64,000 bases of DNA, from positions 4,360,607 to 4,424,606 of the forward strand of contig CM077834.1 in the NCBI GenBank assembly GCA_039720395.1. The letters run 5' to 3'. Of this stretch, positions 48,461 to 60,404 are shown piece by piece. A program made the position numbers and the translations under genes. Every line of letters starts with the position of its first letter. Within the stretch, counting starts at the first letter, position 1. The notes below the pieces were generated by a model that made no database searches, was not told where the DNA came from, and worked only from the letters and a program-made list of their open reading frames with translations. The DNA is from Liquidambar formosana. Taxonomy: Eukaryota > Streptophyta > Magnoliopsida > Saxifragales > Altingiaceae.

Positions 48461-49122
48461 GTGGCTCCACGAACTTGGTCAGACCTCCCAAAAGAGCTCA
48501 TCCATCTGATCTTCGACCGGTTAACCGACACCGTCGATCTTTTATGTTGCGGAGGCGTCTGTGTTTCATGGCGATTCGTAGTTGACCGTCTCCAATGGCG
48601 AAGACAGTGTGTTTCCGGAAATATTTTACATTGCGAGGTGGTCCGTTTCCCACGAGTAGAGCTTGCTGCAACTGAAGCCACCCCAACATTGCACAGGCTA
48701 TAATTACTTGGTGATGTCGGGAGATTCGTTATTAGTTATTAGATTCATACGGAGGGAACAAAAATTGCGGCGGCCACAGCCTCCTTCATTTGTTAGTTCA
48801 CATAGAACTACTGATTTTAAGGTCTACAAATTGGATTGGGGTGAAAGAAGGTGGAGTCTTGTGGAGAATTTGGGTGATGAGGCCATCCTCTTGGGCAGGT
48901 AAAGTTCTATATCGGTATCTGCAGGCAGCTGCCATTCGGGAGAATATAGAGCAAACTGTATCTATTTCATTGACGACACACAGGAATGGCGTACAACTAA
49001 AGATCCTCGCCATGACACTGGGGTACACCACATATGACATAGGTAACAGGCACTTTGAGTGGCTTTACCAGTCTTCACCCATTTGGATTACTCCTCTGAA
49101 TTGGATTAGACCAACAATATAG
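48461..49122 (+). pseudogene. Broken F-box / DUF295 (SKIP23-like) gene
   Basis: The N-terminus MAPRTWSDLPKELIHLIFDR and following helix (SWRFVVDRLQWRRQ) are a plant F-box, which would recruit substrates to SCF ubiquitin ligases. DUF295 pieces follow in other frames: DFKVYKLDWGERRWSLVENL then GDEAILLGR (frame of 48663), NCIYFIDDTQEW in that same frame after an in-frame TAA at 48900-48902, and the C-terminal piece EWLYQSSPIWITPLNW in a third frame (about 49024-49110). So there is a frameshift near 48695, a stop, and another frameshift near 49000. The part normally between F-box and DUF295 (more than 100 residues) is missing. No GT-AG intron explains the shifts. A dead gene is much more likely than a functional one. 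Confidence 0.85.
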
Positions 49123-49390
49123 ATAGATCATAATTAAAGATACGAGAGAATGCAAAGTATGTGGAATAATTAAGGTTTAATTGCTCATTAATTAGTATTA
49201 TTATTGTTATTATTTCATGCATGTATTTCCTTAATCAAGTACCAGTTATTCCCTTTTCTTTTTGGCAAGTTGTTAAATACAAATAACAATTATTATTATT
49301 ATTGGTTTTGTCATTTTGTAGGCATAGACGAAATTGTGGGTTTTCGGCTCAATCAAATTGGATGTTGGGTTGATTAAAAAATTGGTCAAA

Positions 49391-49792
49391 GGGAACGGCT
49401 ATTGCAACCCCCCATTCTTATAACCCCACCCCCTTTTTTTTTTTAGTTTTTAAGATTTTATGAAAAATATATAAGTTTTTTGCAAAAACCGATCGCTTGG
49501 TCTACTAGAAAACATCATTTTGAACAACTTTGCAGAAAAAAGTTTTTTCAAAATCTATCGTTTAGGTAGACTTTTTGGCAAAAAAATGAAATAAATGCTA
49601 TAAGTGGCTAAAAAGTACATTTAAACGATAGATTTAGGAAAAACTTTCTCCTACAAAATTGTTCAAAATGATGTTTTCTAATGGACAGCAAGGCCGGTTT
49701 TCTTAAAAACCTTTTATATTTTGAATAAAACTTTAAAAACTTAAAGGATGGAGGGTGGGGTGATAAGAATGGGGGCTACAATAGCCATTCCC
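49391..49792. mobile_element. Palindromic MITE with near-perfect 9-bp target duplication
   Basis: Flanked by TTGGTCAAA (49382-49390) and TTGGTGAAA (49793-49801), 8 of 9 matching. The left end GGGAACGGCTATTGCAACCC matches the right end reverse-complemented, GGGAATGGCTATTGTAGCCC. The body is an imperfect palindrome sharing 'gaaaacatcattttgaacaa' with the family members at 35590 and 48018. Probably Mutator-like, non-autonomous. Confidence 0.82.
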
Positions 49793-49801
49793 TTGGTGAA
49801 A

Positions 49802-50335
49802 TTAGGTAATGCATTTGAACAGGTATTAAGCCCATTTAAACAGTAATCATCAGATTTTCTTTCCTATTGTGATTTAATTCCATTTTGAGTCGGACTTACC
49901 ATATTTCTCTAGGTACCAGCCTCACGGTGTGGCTGTTACTTGCTTTTTGGGCACTAACATTGGTTTTCACTCTGGAATTATCCTTTGCAGACCACATTTT
50001 CCACTAGAACACAATTTTCAGAAGCCCCACAAAAGCAGTAGTGATTTTAACAGGTTTCAAGTCATCCTTTAAAGCTGTGAAAAGGTATATGATTTAAGAT
50101 GTCATTAAACTGGCTTGATCACATTCACCGTGCATGCTACAATAGATTTTCGAATCAAAACTCGAGCAAATAAAGCACTTTAAATTGAAATACGCTCCCG
50201 AATATCAATACAACATACACAGCTAAAAACAGTATCTACTCTCCAACAACTCCTCAGTGTTTATAAAACATATCCCTACAGAGGCAACTAGTAAGATCAC
50301 AAAGGGTGTAAACCTACAGATTTCTCTTATTAGTA
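49802..50335. other. Intergenic DNA and MAP65 3'UTR
   Basis: No gene seen. The right part, up to the stop codon at 50336, is expected to be the 3'UTR of the minus-strand MAP65 gene. A clear polyadenylation signal was not identified. Confidence 0.5.
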
Positions 50336-52076
50336 TCATGGTGAAGCCGGAACTGGGTCGGTACCAGAAACATGGGAAGCAGCATCCTCTTTTGATATGG
50401 CAACATAGTTTGAAGGAGCAACTGGCCTGGTATTATCCCTCTTCCCATCTTTAGGTGTGGATCTGCCACCATTTTGATGCGCAGGAAGAGATAGCCGTCT
50501 GCTAGGAGTTCCATTAGCCCCTCCATTTACACGTGGGCCTACCACCTTCTTTGAACCAAGACTTGGTCGACCAGGGCTAGGCCTTGAACCAAAAATGGCT
50601 TCTTGTTCAGTGTTTAGCTGCTCATGGAATTTTTTCTGATCCTGCGAAAGCCCAAAGATTATAATCCCATTTAGTTTATGAAACAAGTGGTCATCACGGA
50701 GCCCAAAGCCCATGTGAGATTGAAGTCATGTCAAGATTAAGTGGTCCAAATTTAGACATGATCACCCCTTAAGAATCCAGTCAATTTGCACTTACCCTCA
50801 TCCTCCGCTTCTCTTCTTCTCTGTCATGCCTGAGCATGGCATATTCGTCTAGCATGGCAAGGAGAGGAACACCATCGTAAGTAAATGATATGTCGCGTTC
50901 TTCTTCCCATGCCCGAGTTTTGGCAATCAAGGTATCAACCAAAGCTACATGGCCAAGAAAACCAATCAGTAAGAAAGAAGCACGAAATCTCTCGACTATG
51001 TATTTCCACTAGACCATACATGGTAGCAAGCACTGTCACCTTCCATCTCCCATGCACAAACGACAAGTTCATAAATGCATCCATCGTGACAAAACATTAC
51101 ATTGTGGGAGTTTCTACTTAATGGACTAATGATCACATGAAGGTTGCATTCCTCAAAGATGAAACTTTACACAATTGCACTAGTGACCATCTTAAAGCGT
51201 TTCACAGTTGGAACATTATTTTTCATTAAATCCACCATCATCATGTTGAAGATTAACTACCTTCAATTAATTAAGATGAAGGTTTAAACTTCTTGATGTA
51301 AGAAATAAAAGGTCTATGTTAGACTCTGCAATCATCTCCTCAACTAACTAATGACATTCTATCACGAAGGCAGGTTAAGGGTAAGGAAAGACGGATCAAG
51401 ACCTGAGATTGAGTTGCTAGAAATGAATGGAAATGAAATTACATTTAAGTAGCATTTTTGTTTGAAGTTGCGTAACTTCACTAATGCACACGCATTTCCA
51501 TCCATAAAAGCATATCAAATTTTATATAGATATTAAAAGAAGAAGAAAAAAAAATGCTAAAGATACCAGATAAATTTATCCCTCCTTTTACTGGCTGAAG
51601 TGGCAGTAGCAAATCAGAATTAATAGAAAAGTTGGTTCCTTTTTGTTTTAAACTAAGAGAGGGATAGTAAAATCCACATCATCCAGTGGATAAATCTGGA
51701 AATTTCATCCAATATACCTAGCAGCACTCATAAAATTGTATGTAAAACTCAATTGCAAACAGATGTAGTCCTCTGATTCTACACATACCTGGAATTTTGT
51801 TGACCAGAATCCTGGCTTTTTCGGCCCGCTTGAGATTTAAGTGCGCACCCCTGCTTGCATTATACCTGTTTTCATCCTGTTTTTCAACAAGGCAAGGCCA
51901 GTAAGATGGAAATACCCTAATTGCTACTGGGAAAATAGTAAGTTAAAGTATTCACATGGGAAGAACCTCCAATAATTTTGATCATGTTCTTTGCACTAAA
52001 TCCTCTTCAGCTATAATAAAGACATGGAATTTCCTTTGATCTATGTAGTTATACTGAGAAGCTCAGACATGCACAC

Positions 52077-52123
<47 letters not shown>

Positions 52124-54395
52124 TACCCGATTATAGTCTTCAAGCCAACTCTCTTCTTCACAAGCTGACATCCATTTCTCAACCTTGTCCAATATATCTT
52201 TTCTGCTGAGAGCCTCTTCTTTTGCTCTCACTATTTGATTGTCCATGTCAGCCAGTAACTCAGAAGGCTCAACATTCCCAGAATCAATCAATGCCATAAT
52301 TTTCTCTCGAGCAGCCTCTGGTTCTACTTCAATGTGAGCACGGACAAATATCTCTTCAAGCTCAGCTTGCTTCTTAAAAGCAATTTCCTTCATCCTACTG
52401 GCTTTTAGCTGATCAAGCCTTTCAACCTCCACCTCAGCCTTAAGAACGAAAACGAGGAGATGAGTAAATAGTCAGCATTATCAAACATGCAATTCCACAA
52501 ACTTAATGATTTAATATACCTGCTCGATGAGATCAAGAGCAAGAGCCCCAGGGATGGTCACCTCATCCACTGAAGCCGATATGTTACAGGTCACATGATT
52601 GAACAACCTCCGCTCCTCTGCCGGGGTGTCCATCAGGTTCCACAGATCAATTAGCTGAGTTGCTAACTCTTGAAGCTGTAGAAAGTAGATACATTTCAGA
52701 ATAATAAATTCATTTTGTTGGAACAGAAATTAGGTAGAGCTTTAGAGTGACAATCCATATATAAATCTTCCTTAAGTATGGAAAAGATTGACAGAAATAG
52801 AGCAGTACATAACGTAAAGTGATACTTTGCAACTCATTTACAAAATATACTTTCTTGTTTTTTTTGATGAAGTAAAAGTATATTAATAACAAAAGGCTTA
52901 GCTCAAGTACAATTTACAAAATATACTTCTTCTTATCTTCTTTGACGGTTCTAAAATATACTTATTTCTTTAGGTAAAATATCTTATGCGGTATATGTTA
53001 TATGTTTAGATAAAATACATATCATGATAGCATATTGCACGTAGAGATAATACAACATGCAGAGTTTTCTAGGATCATACATGTCTAAGTTTTACAGTAC
53101 AAGTGACAAGTGTATAGCAAAGTGATAAAATCCTGACAAACTTTTTTCTACAAGTATCAATAGTTGAAGTGCTAAAAGAGTTACCCTGTGCAGCCTCTGC
53201 TTCTTATCTTCTTTTAGCCCCAAGACCGTCTTAGCGAGCCTAGATAAAGTATCATTGCTAATGCTTTTGGATTGCACACCAGTGGAGTCATTTAAGCTCG
53301 GATGAACTTCAGTAACAGTGCTGAAGAAGTCCATCCCAAGGACAGCACAGAGATCATGCACTGTGCTAACAAATTCAAGGACCTTATGCAACCTGTCACT
53401 CTGCCAGATCAAATAAGCAAGTGATTATGATCAATGCCATGAATGTAGAAGCTAGCATTATATCATTTTATTTTATTTTAAAGAAAAGGAAGCATCCAGC
53501 ATTATAGAACATCCTCGTATCCCTAGGAGTTCCAAATCAAGTGCTCGTATTATATCATTATTAAAGAATGGACTGTTAGTCTTACCTTTTCTTTCTGAAG
53601 TTCTTGAAGTTGAGCATGATATTCATCCAACTTTTTTAAGGTTAGGTCAGCTTCATCAACGACAGGAGTCCCGACCTGTTCACTAAGGTTCAAGTTCCCA
53701 GCAATTTCTCCACATATCTTCTGAATCTGTGACTGTACATCAGAAAACTCCCTTACTCTCTCGTCTTTCTGTTTCCATAACTGCTCGAGTGCCGGTGCTA
53801 TAGCCGCAAGTTGTTCCTTGATTGTTCCTGAAGTATTCTCCGGCTATATAAAGCAAAAAAAGGAAATCCATGAGTAAGTGAGGTCACTATCTCCTACCAT
53901 ACACACTTAAGGAAGCTGCACTGATATCCATCGCCATAGTAATAATTCCACTTCCTGGAACCACAGGCATAAAATCTGTATCTATAATGAGTGACATTAA
54001 GTGATTACTCACAATTCCGGCAAAAGATTTTTCTCCAAGAGCTGACAGAAGATTGGAGAGTTCAAGTTTGGCATCTGCCAAGGCCTGAAGAAGGTGGGCC
54101 CTCGACTTCACGGCCAGGTCAACCTTTCTCTTGTATACATCCAAGCACTCCTGTTCCAACTGAAGAAGCATCTTATCTCGTTCCTCATCGCTTTCACCAA
54201 CCTCATCCCAAATTTGCTGCAAGGAAGCATCAATTATTTTATTAGCCTGTTGTCTCATCCCTCATATAATACCATGAATGCAGGACAGAATTTGGAAGTT
54301 AAAATAATTCAATAATGGATTGCCTGCAATTTGTGCAGTAAAGAACCACAAGTGTTTTCTCCAAGAAGAGGGTTTTGAGCATCCGTCACAGCCAT
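50336..54395 (-). CDS. MAP65-1: MAP65-1-like microtubule-associated protein (Ase1/PRC1 family)
   Basis: Homodimeric crosslinker that bundles antiparallel microtubules in cortical arrays, spindle midzone and phragmoplast. Nine coding exons on the minus strand join in frame: 54324-54395, 54013-54216, 53586-53843, 53185-53400, 52520-52675, 52127-52438, 51789-51876, 50796-50944 and 50336-50641, giving 586 aa (Arabidopsis MAP65-1 about 587). The N-terminal half is coiled-coil ([39 protein letters not shown]). The conserved family core includes [20 protein letters not shown] at about residues 400-419. The C-terminal tail is basic and serine-rich ([12 protein letters not shown]) and ends VPASP; in relatives this tail is a mitotic phosphorylation target. 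Intron 1 uses a GC donor; the other introns are GT-AG. The first exon (24 aa, [20 protein letters not shown]) was found by matching the family start. Confidence 0.96.
52080..52120. repeat. (GA)n/(CT)n microsatellite abutting a MAP65 splice donor
   Basis: About 20 GA units on the plus strand. In MAP65 intron 6 (minus strand), the donor GTATCA at 52126-52121 runs straight into the CT tract. Confidence 0.92.
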
Positions 54396-54418
54396 TCACG
54401 TTACTATGACAACCCAAC

Positions 54419-55792
54419 CTGCATCATGGCGAGCGTTTAAAATATGTTATTCGTTCCCAACAGGAGCAAAATATAAGTTCAAAATTGACAATCAATATAA
54501 AGTAGACACCAAGAACAGGGAACCAACATTATACCTTATAGACCCGCAAGAGAAAATACTTTACCAGTCAAGCTAAACATACAAACCTGGCAGCATTAGT
54601 CGCAGATGAAGACCAAACAAGTAGTCAGTATAAAGGGTCAAGAAGCAAAATAATTAAAGAACATCAGAATGACTTCAGGAAAATAAAAATTGAATGGCCA
54701 AACTGTTTGTGCTCCACTATTGGCTCTTTAAACTCCACATTTAAACGAAAATGAACAAACCTATGAATACGTGGAAGGGGAAGTGTAAGGAGCTAAAAAC
54801 GGAGCACAAGAAGTGAAGCTGTGCATAATGAACACCTACCCAAATTTGGAATGTCTAACATTTCTAGTTCAATGTTTCAATTCCATAGACAACATTGACA
54901 CCACAGAACAAGGACACTGAAAACCCAAATGCCACAAAGAACACAGACCATGGAGATAAAAACAATTAACGGTTGGATTTCAAATATGGTGTTTTAGCAG
55001 ACTACCAATAATGAAAGACTAACCAAATGTCAGGTGTCCTACATTTCTACATTCAATGTTTTGATTCCATAAACGGCATCGACGCCACAGAGCAAGCACA
55101 CTGGAAACCCAAATGCCAAAAACGACATGGTCACGTAGGCATAAACAATTAACTGTTGGACTCAAATTTGATGGTACAGCAGATCTATCCAAAAACCCAT
55201 TTAATATGGCATAACAAAATTCATATTAATTCAAATTCGTTGCCGAATAGCAGACTAATCGTCGACCTTGTTTCTCGAAAATGAGATTTGACACATCAAA
55301 GAGGTTCCAAGCCCAGATCTTACAAACCAATTCTACTTGTTGTCACTAAAATAACACATCAAAAACCACATGACCATCCTACAAGCCCCTAAATAGCTTA
55401 ACCTCACTTCATTCTACCCAAAAACCACTTGATCAACCAAATTACAGCATCGAATGCAAAAATTAACCAATATCAAGCATTAACAACAGGATCTCAACTT
55501 CATTCACAGTTAACAAAATTCACTCCACTTATCCAGTGTATCATAGCATTCAAAAACCCCAAACCCCAAAACACTTTCACTTAAAAACTAATGTGTATCA
55601 ATCCCCAACTATAAAACCATATATAACCCATAATCAAAACAAGGACAACTTCAAATCCCCAAGATCTCTCCTTATTCAAAGAATGAACCATTCTAATCAC
55701 GAAAACAAACAGCACTCAACATGCGACACAGAGAGAGCTACATTTGAAACCAAACAACAGAAAAGCTGGAGGAAATAGCAGAGAAGGTTTAC
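54419..55792 (-). other. MAP65 5'UTR intron (1.37 kb)
   Basis: Minus-strand donor CTGG|GTAAAC (intron starts 55792) and acceptor GATGCAG|GTTGGG (intron ends 54419), leaving a 23-base leader piece before the ATG at 54395. The interval has no open coding sequence on the minus strand. Long leader introns near the start often raise expression of plant housekeeping genes. The join is predicted from splice motifs only. Confidence 0.6.
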
Positions 55793-55925
55793 CCAGATCG
55801 TCCTTGGAGCAAGGGTTTTGTGGGTTTCAGATCTAAGCACCCTTTGTTTCAGACTCTTCTCAGTGTTTCTGTGAACTTGTGGAGAGAGAGAAACAGAGAG
55901 AGAGAGAGAGATGGTCTGAAATCTG
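55793..55925 (-). other. MAP65 non-coding first exon
   Basis: CT-rich on the coding (minus) strand and GA-rich on the plus strand (55880-55911), as expected for a plant leader. It lies between the TATA candidate and the leader intron donor. The 5' border is approximate. Confidence 0.5.
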
Positions 55926-55947
55926 AATGGTGTGTGGGTGTGGGACC

Positions 55948-55955
55948 CTTATATA
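55948..55955 (-). promoter_or_regulatory. TATA box candidate of the MAP65 gene
   Basis: The minus strand reads TATATAAG, about 30 bases upstream of the predicted start of the leader exon. Good consensus and position. Confidence 0.6.
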
Positions 55956-55960
55956 TGTCG

Positions 55961-57638
55961 TCTCCCTATGTATCTAATTGTCCTGAAACTCTTCATACAT
56001 TGCGCTCCTTCTTCATTTTAATTACGAATATGACACTGCTAGCGTGCGAATTTACGTGCTTGTCCTAAAGTTTGACCACGTAGCTTGTGCGTGACTGGGA
56101 AAGGGGATATCCCCACTCCATAGGGGAGATGTTCAGATGTAGACCATTCATCCGAGACATATGGCACTTAGTTATGCGATTTTGTTCCTAAGTAGTTTAT
56201 ACCTTACTATTTTTTTAGATATTAAGATGAATCTCTTCCGCCTCCCCTTTAAGTTTTTAGAACCAACACCTAATGTCGTTATTTAGAGTAACATAAAGAA
56301 AACGATGCATGAATCGATATCATTAAGTCAAGAAAGCTTGCTCGCTATAAGAAACAAATCCACACTAAAGTTTAGGGTTTGGTACGCCTAAGCTTTGAGA
56401 CTCGTCCTTCCAACCATAGGCTAGGATCCTTGGAGGCTAGGGTAACCATATCATTTTCATCCACTCCAAAATTAATATTTTTCCTATTTACTGGAATAAC
56501 CTTTTACATTAAAACTCGACTAATTTTATGGGTTAGTATAAACTTGTGACAAATGCAATTTTTTCAATTTTTTTTAGCTATTGGCAAAATTTTTTTAGTC
56601 AGTATTGTATATATTTCAAGATGATCCAATCATCTTTCCATTTTTTATTTTTATTACTACAGTACATGTGTCGTTTCGAGATTCACCGACTAGAATCTTA
56701 TTTCTAAGTGGGATAGTATTCCCTAAAAATATATCAAAATGGTACCTAAATCATGACTTTGGTACTACAGTAAAAATAATTGATGCTTAAAATTTTGGAC
56801 TAAGAAGTTAACACAAGTAAAGTATGTGTCAGGCCAAATTTGAATGTATACGTCTAGACAGTAAGTTTTTCCATGTTACACACCAATTTTTCTCTGATTT
56901 GAGGACCCTAGTCTAAGTCATGATGTAGAGTAAAAGGATGGGCCCAGGGCAGATCAACTGTATTCAAAGGAGGGTGATACAGGGTGAGGCCATGTGTGCA
57001 CGCAGTTTGGGTTCGTGATGACTTGAAATGATACAAGTACATAGACACAGAACATCGGTTACAAAGTCATTAAAGATGTGCGCGCCCATCAATGCTTATT
57101 AAATTGGCTGTACCAGGGGCTGGTAAGCAAATCAAGCTACTTGTCAGCGGCTTGGGCTCTGCCCCACTCTATTTCGTTCTTTTCCAATTATTTTCTCTTA
57201 TTTTCTAGTCAGAGGGGAATTATTGTTTGGTCCCATTAAAAGCAAATAATTACATATCGCTACAATAACTAATAATCTTATAATAAATGACTACTAATTT
57301 AACTAAGAATGAGTACTAACTGTAATTATTTATCTATAGCTTCCTCCTTTCTTTCTTTCAAGGATGACATCTTCATCCTAATTAATCTCCTAAATTTATA
57401 AGACTCTCACTCACTTCATATAAATTTACAATGGGTGCATTTTTAAATCCTTGTTCTACATGAAGAAATCACTTTCAATCACCCCCAAAAAAAAAAAAAA
57501 AAAAAAAAAGAAAAATGGTGTAAAAATAATGAAGAAAAAAAGTTTCATCAACTAAATGTTGTATGATCAAAACATAGATATAACTTTTAATTGCAATGCA
57601 CCGAACATGAATTATATTTTTCTTGAATAATACATACA

Positions 57639-57680
<42 letters not shown>
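55961..57680. other. Intergenic DNA upstream of MAP65
   Basis: No gene is supported. It contains an A-run at about 57486-57508 and a long (AT)n tract at about 57641-57680. Open frames are short and AT-rich. Confidence 0.5.
57641..57680. repeat. (AT)n microsatellite
   Basis: About 19-20 AT units immediately before a MITE-like inverted repeat. Confidence 0.9.
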
Positions 57681-57681
<1 letters not shown>

Positions 57682-57683
<2 letters not shown>

Positions 57684-57858
57684 TAATGATCAGGTAAACA
57701 TATGCTGATATAACTTATATCAATAACCGCATTGGGAGTTGTACCTTATGCATTAGTAGGATATGAGATACATTGGACCAATACAAGATGTAAAACCCCC
57801 AATACATGGTGTTGATATAACTTATATCAACACGTACTGATGAGAACATAACTGTATA
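57682..57858. mobile_element. Short inverted-repeat MITE-like element
   Basis: The left arm 'gctgatataacttatatcaa' and the right arm 'gttgatataacttatatcaa' are each nearly self-complementary, and the arms are also inverted copies of each other over about 60 imperfect bases (ending 'attggg.gtt.tac'). AT-rich flanks prevent a target-duplication call. Confidence 0.5.
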
Positions 57859-58521
57859 TATATACTCACTCTGTCCCATAAAGATAAGCAATTTTTGTAA
57901 CTTTTTTTTGTCTCAAAATGTTTGTCCATTTTGAAAAGTCAAGTCATAATTTTTTTTTTAACTTCTTATACTACCTCTTGTTATTTCAATAATTACTTTT
58001 AATACAAAACCCAATAAAAAGTAGGCAAATGATACTTTTGAAAAAATAGAGTTTAATAAATTACAAGTCAATATGGCATAGCAGAAGTAGCAAAAGAAGA
58101 GCACCGTCTTCTTGTAAAATTAGAATAAAGAAAATAGAATAAACTCTCTGAAATTTGATTGATCAAAAATTAAAATCTTGCCCATAGGCTACAAACTTAT
58201 TTATAAAGAACTAACACTTAAACTCTAAGTAAACTAGGAAAATGAATTTTACTAAACTTAGGAAAGTAAACTAATACTTGAACTCTAAGTAAACTAGGAA
58301 AATGAATTCTACTAAATTTAGGAAAGGAATAAATAAAATAAACAAAATAAGAAAATTAAGCAAATAAAACATAAACTAAATTTAAAACGAAAATTAAAAA
58401 AATTAATAATAATGAAAATTAGACCCATGTGATTTTCCAAAGTTCTTTGTCCTACATCAGGCTCCCCCACTTGAAGAAAACTCGTCCTCAAGTTTGACCT
58501 CCAGTATTTCAATCTTCTAGT

Positions 58522-59556
58522 CTAGTGAATCAAATATTTCGAATATTTTAGCTTCCTCAATTTATTCCCATGTTTGTGATCAAAAAATTGCCCAATCTTG
58601 AAGATCATTGCATCAGCTTTCAATTTATTAACAAGATTCACCAAGCAAGGATTGCAAATTACATTGAAGTTTTTAACCCCAATGAGATCAAAACTTTGTA
58701 CCTCAATTACATAATCAACAAGATTTTGCAACATGATCTCATCCTGCAATTTAACAATTTTCCCCCTCTTCAAGTCTTCACTTTTAATAGAAGCATTCAC
58801 AACTTGTTCAAAAACTTCCAACTTTGAATCTTCTAGATCTCCATGAATTTCTTGTGAAATATTTTCTTCAATAAATTTTGGAGTAGGGTCAACACTGTTA
58901 AACAAGGGAACTCCTTCATCTGGTTCACAAATATATTCTATTTCTACTTTCATATCAGATTTTGGTTCTACATCCAAAACTTTCAAATATGTATTTTCTT
59001 TTGGTTTTTGGATGTGAAATTTCTCAGTATAATCTCTCACGCAATAATTTCCATACCCATAATCTTGATCCACACAAATATCAAATTCTTTATAATCATA
59101 CAAAGAAAAATTAGATATTAGTAATTTTCTCATTCTGGACCATGAACAAATATGAGATTTACCTTGCTAAGTTCTTGCAAGTTGCAATTGATCCTACCAA
59201 TGTCCAGCATAAAGTCTAAGCTTGTATGTCGTAACTTTAACCTTTTTTTCATCCGAAATCTTCACAAAATCAAAAAACTCCTCCAAATCAAATAACCAAA
59301 AATTGTTTTTATTTGGAAATCCATTGAAATTAGGAATATCTCTAAATTCCTTAAATTTCCAACGATTGCATTGATAAATAGGTTGATAGTTAGCCCTAAG
59401 CACGCATGGATTTCCACAACTAGGTAAGTCCTGATTGTGTTGAGGAATCAACAAACGAGTGACGACTTGTAGGTTAGCCTCTTGCTTCAGAAGAAGCTGC
59501 TCCATCATGGCTTTAAACACGTCCCAAGTGACCGCATGTTCCCCTAAATCACCGTC
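58522..59556 (-). pseudogene. Degraded gag-like reading frame of the LTR element
   Basis: One reading frame on the minus strand. Its first part (to about 59194) contains KFKEFRDIPNFNGFPNKNNF and FLDF-like YKLRLYAGHW text typical of plant Gypsy gag. It is broken by two in-frame TAG codons shortly after AGHW, then runs open again from 59133 to 58522 with acidic/lysine-rich text that I cannot assign. I do not see a CCHC zinc knuckle or any pol motif. Probably inactive. Confidence 0.65.
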
Positions 59557-59980
59557 TATAGGGTTGGCTCTAATACCAACTTGGCATAGCGGAAGTAGCA
59601 AAAGAAAAACACCATCTTCTTGTAAAATAAGAACAAAGAAAATAGAATAAACTCTCTGAAATTTTATTGATCAAAAATTAAAATCTTGCTCATAGGCTAC
59701 AAACCTATTTATAAAGAATTAATACCTGAATTCTAAGTAAACTAGGAAAAGGAATTTTACCAAACTTAGGAAAGTAAACTAATACTTGAACTTTAAGCAA
59801 ATTAGGAAAATGAATTCTACTAAACTTAGGAAAGCAATAAAAAAGGAAAGGAATAAATAAAATAAACAAAATAAGAAAATTAAGCAAATAAAACATAAAC
59901 TAAATTTAAAATGAAAATTTAAAAAATTAATAATAATGAAAATTAGACCCATGTGATTAACCCAAGTTCATTGTCTTACA

Positions 59981-60404
59981 TCTATACTACCTATAAAAAG
60001 ATGAATGTAAGAAAAACTTTTGATTGACTAATATACCCTTATTTTAATTTTTAAATACACAACTACCCACCCTTCTGCATATATAGGAAATATAGTAATA
60101 TGGAAACTATAATTCTAAAACACATACCTTAATATATAAAACACAAATAGGAATTCAAAGGAAACAGAAAATATAATTCTTATATGATAAATAGAAATAT
60201 ATAAGAATATGGAAACTATAATTCTAAAACACATACCTTAAGATATAAAATATAAAAATATAAAATATAAAATATAAAAAAATATAAAATGTTTATCTTT
60301 AAAAATATTTATGAAAAAAATATAAAATGTTTATGTATTTATTATTTTGTATAACTAATATTATTTAAAAATATTCATGTGCAACGCACGTGTACTATAT
60401 CTAG
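59981..60404 (+). mobile_element. Non-autonomous Helitron inserted in the LTR
   Basis: Starts TCTATACTACCTATAAAAAG directly after an A (59980) and ends CTAG before a T (60405), the A|T insertion rule with no target duplication. Eight bases before CTAG is a 7-bp stem with a 3-base loop (60376-60392, CATGTGC-AAC-GCACGTG, one G-T pair). Length is 424 bp. It contains an internal direct repeat ('atatggaaactataattcta' near 60096 and 60205). No Rep/helicase ORF. Confidence 0.88.

Noticed and set aside
48448..48689. Minus-strand frames of 63-77 codons over the F-box region
   Set aside because: Antisense of the F-box coding sequence, with no resemblance to known proteins.
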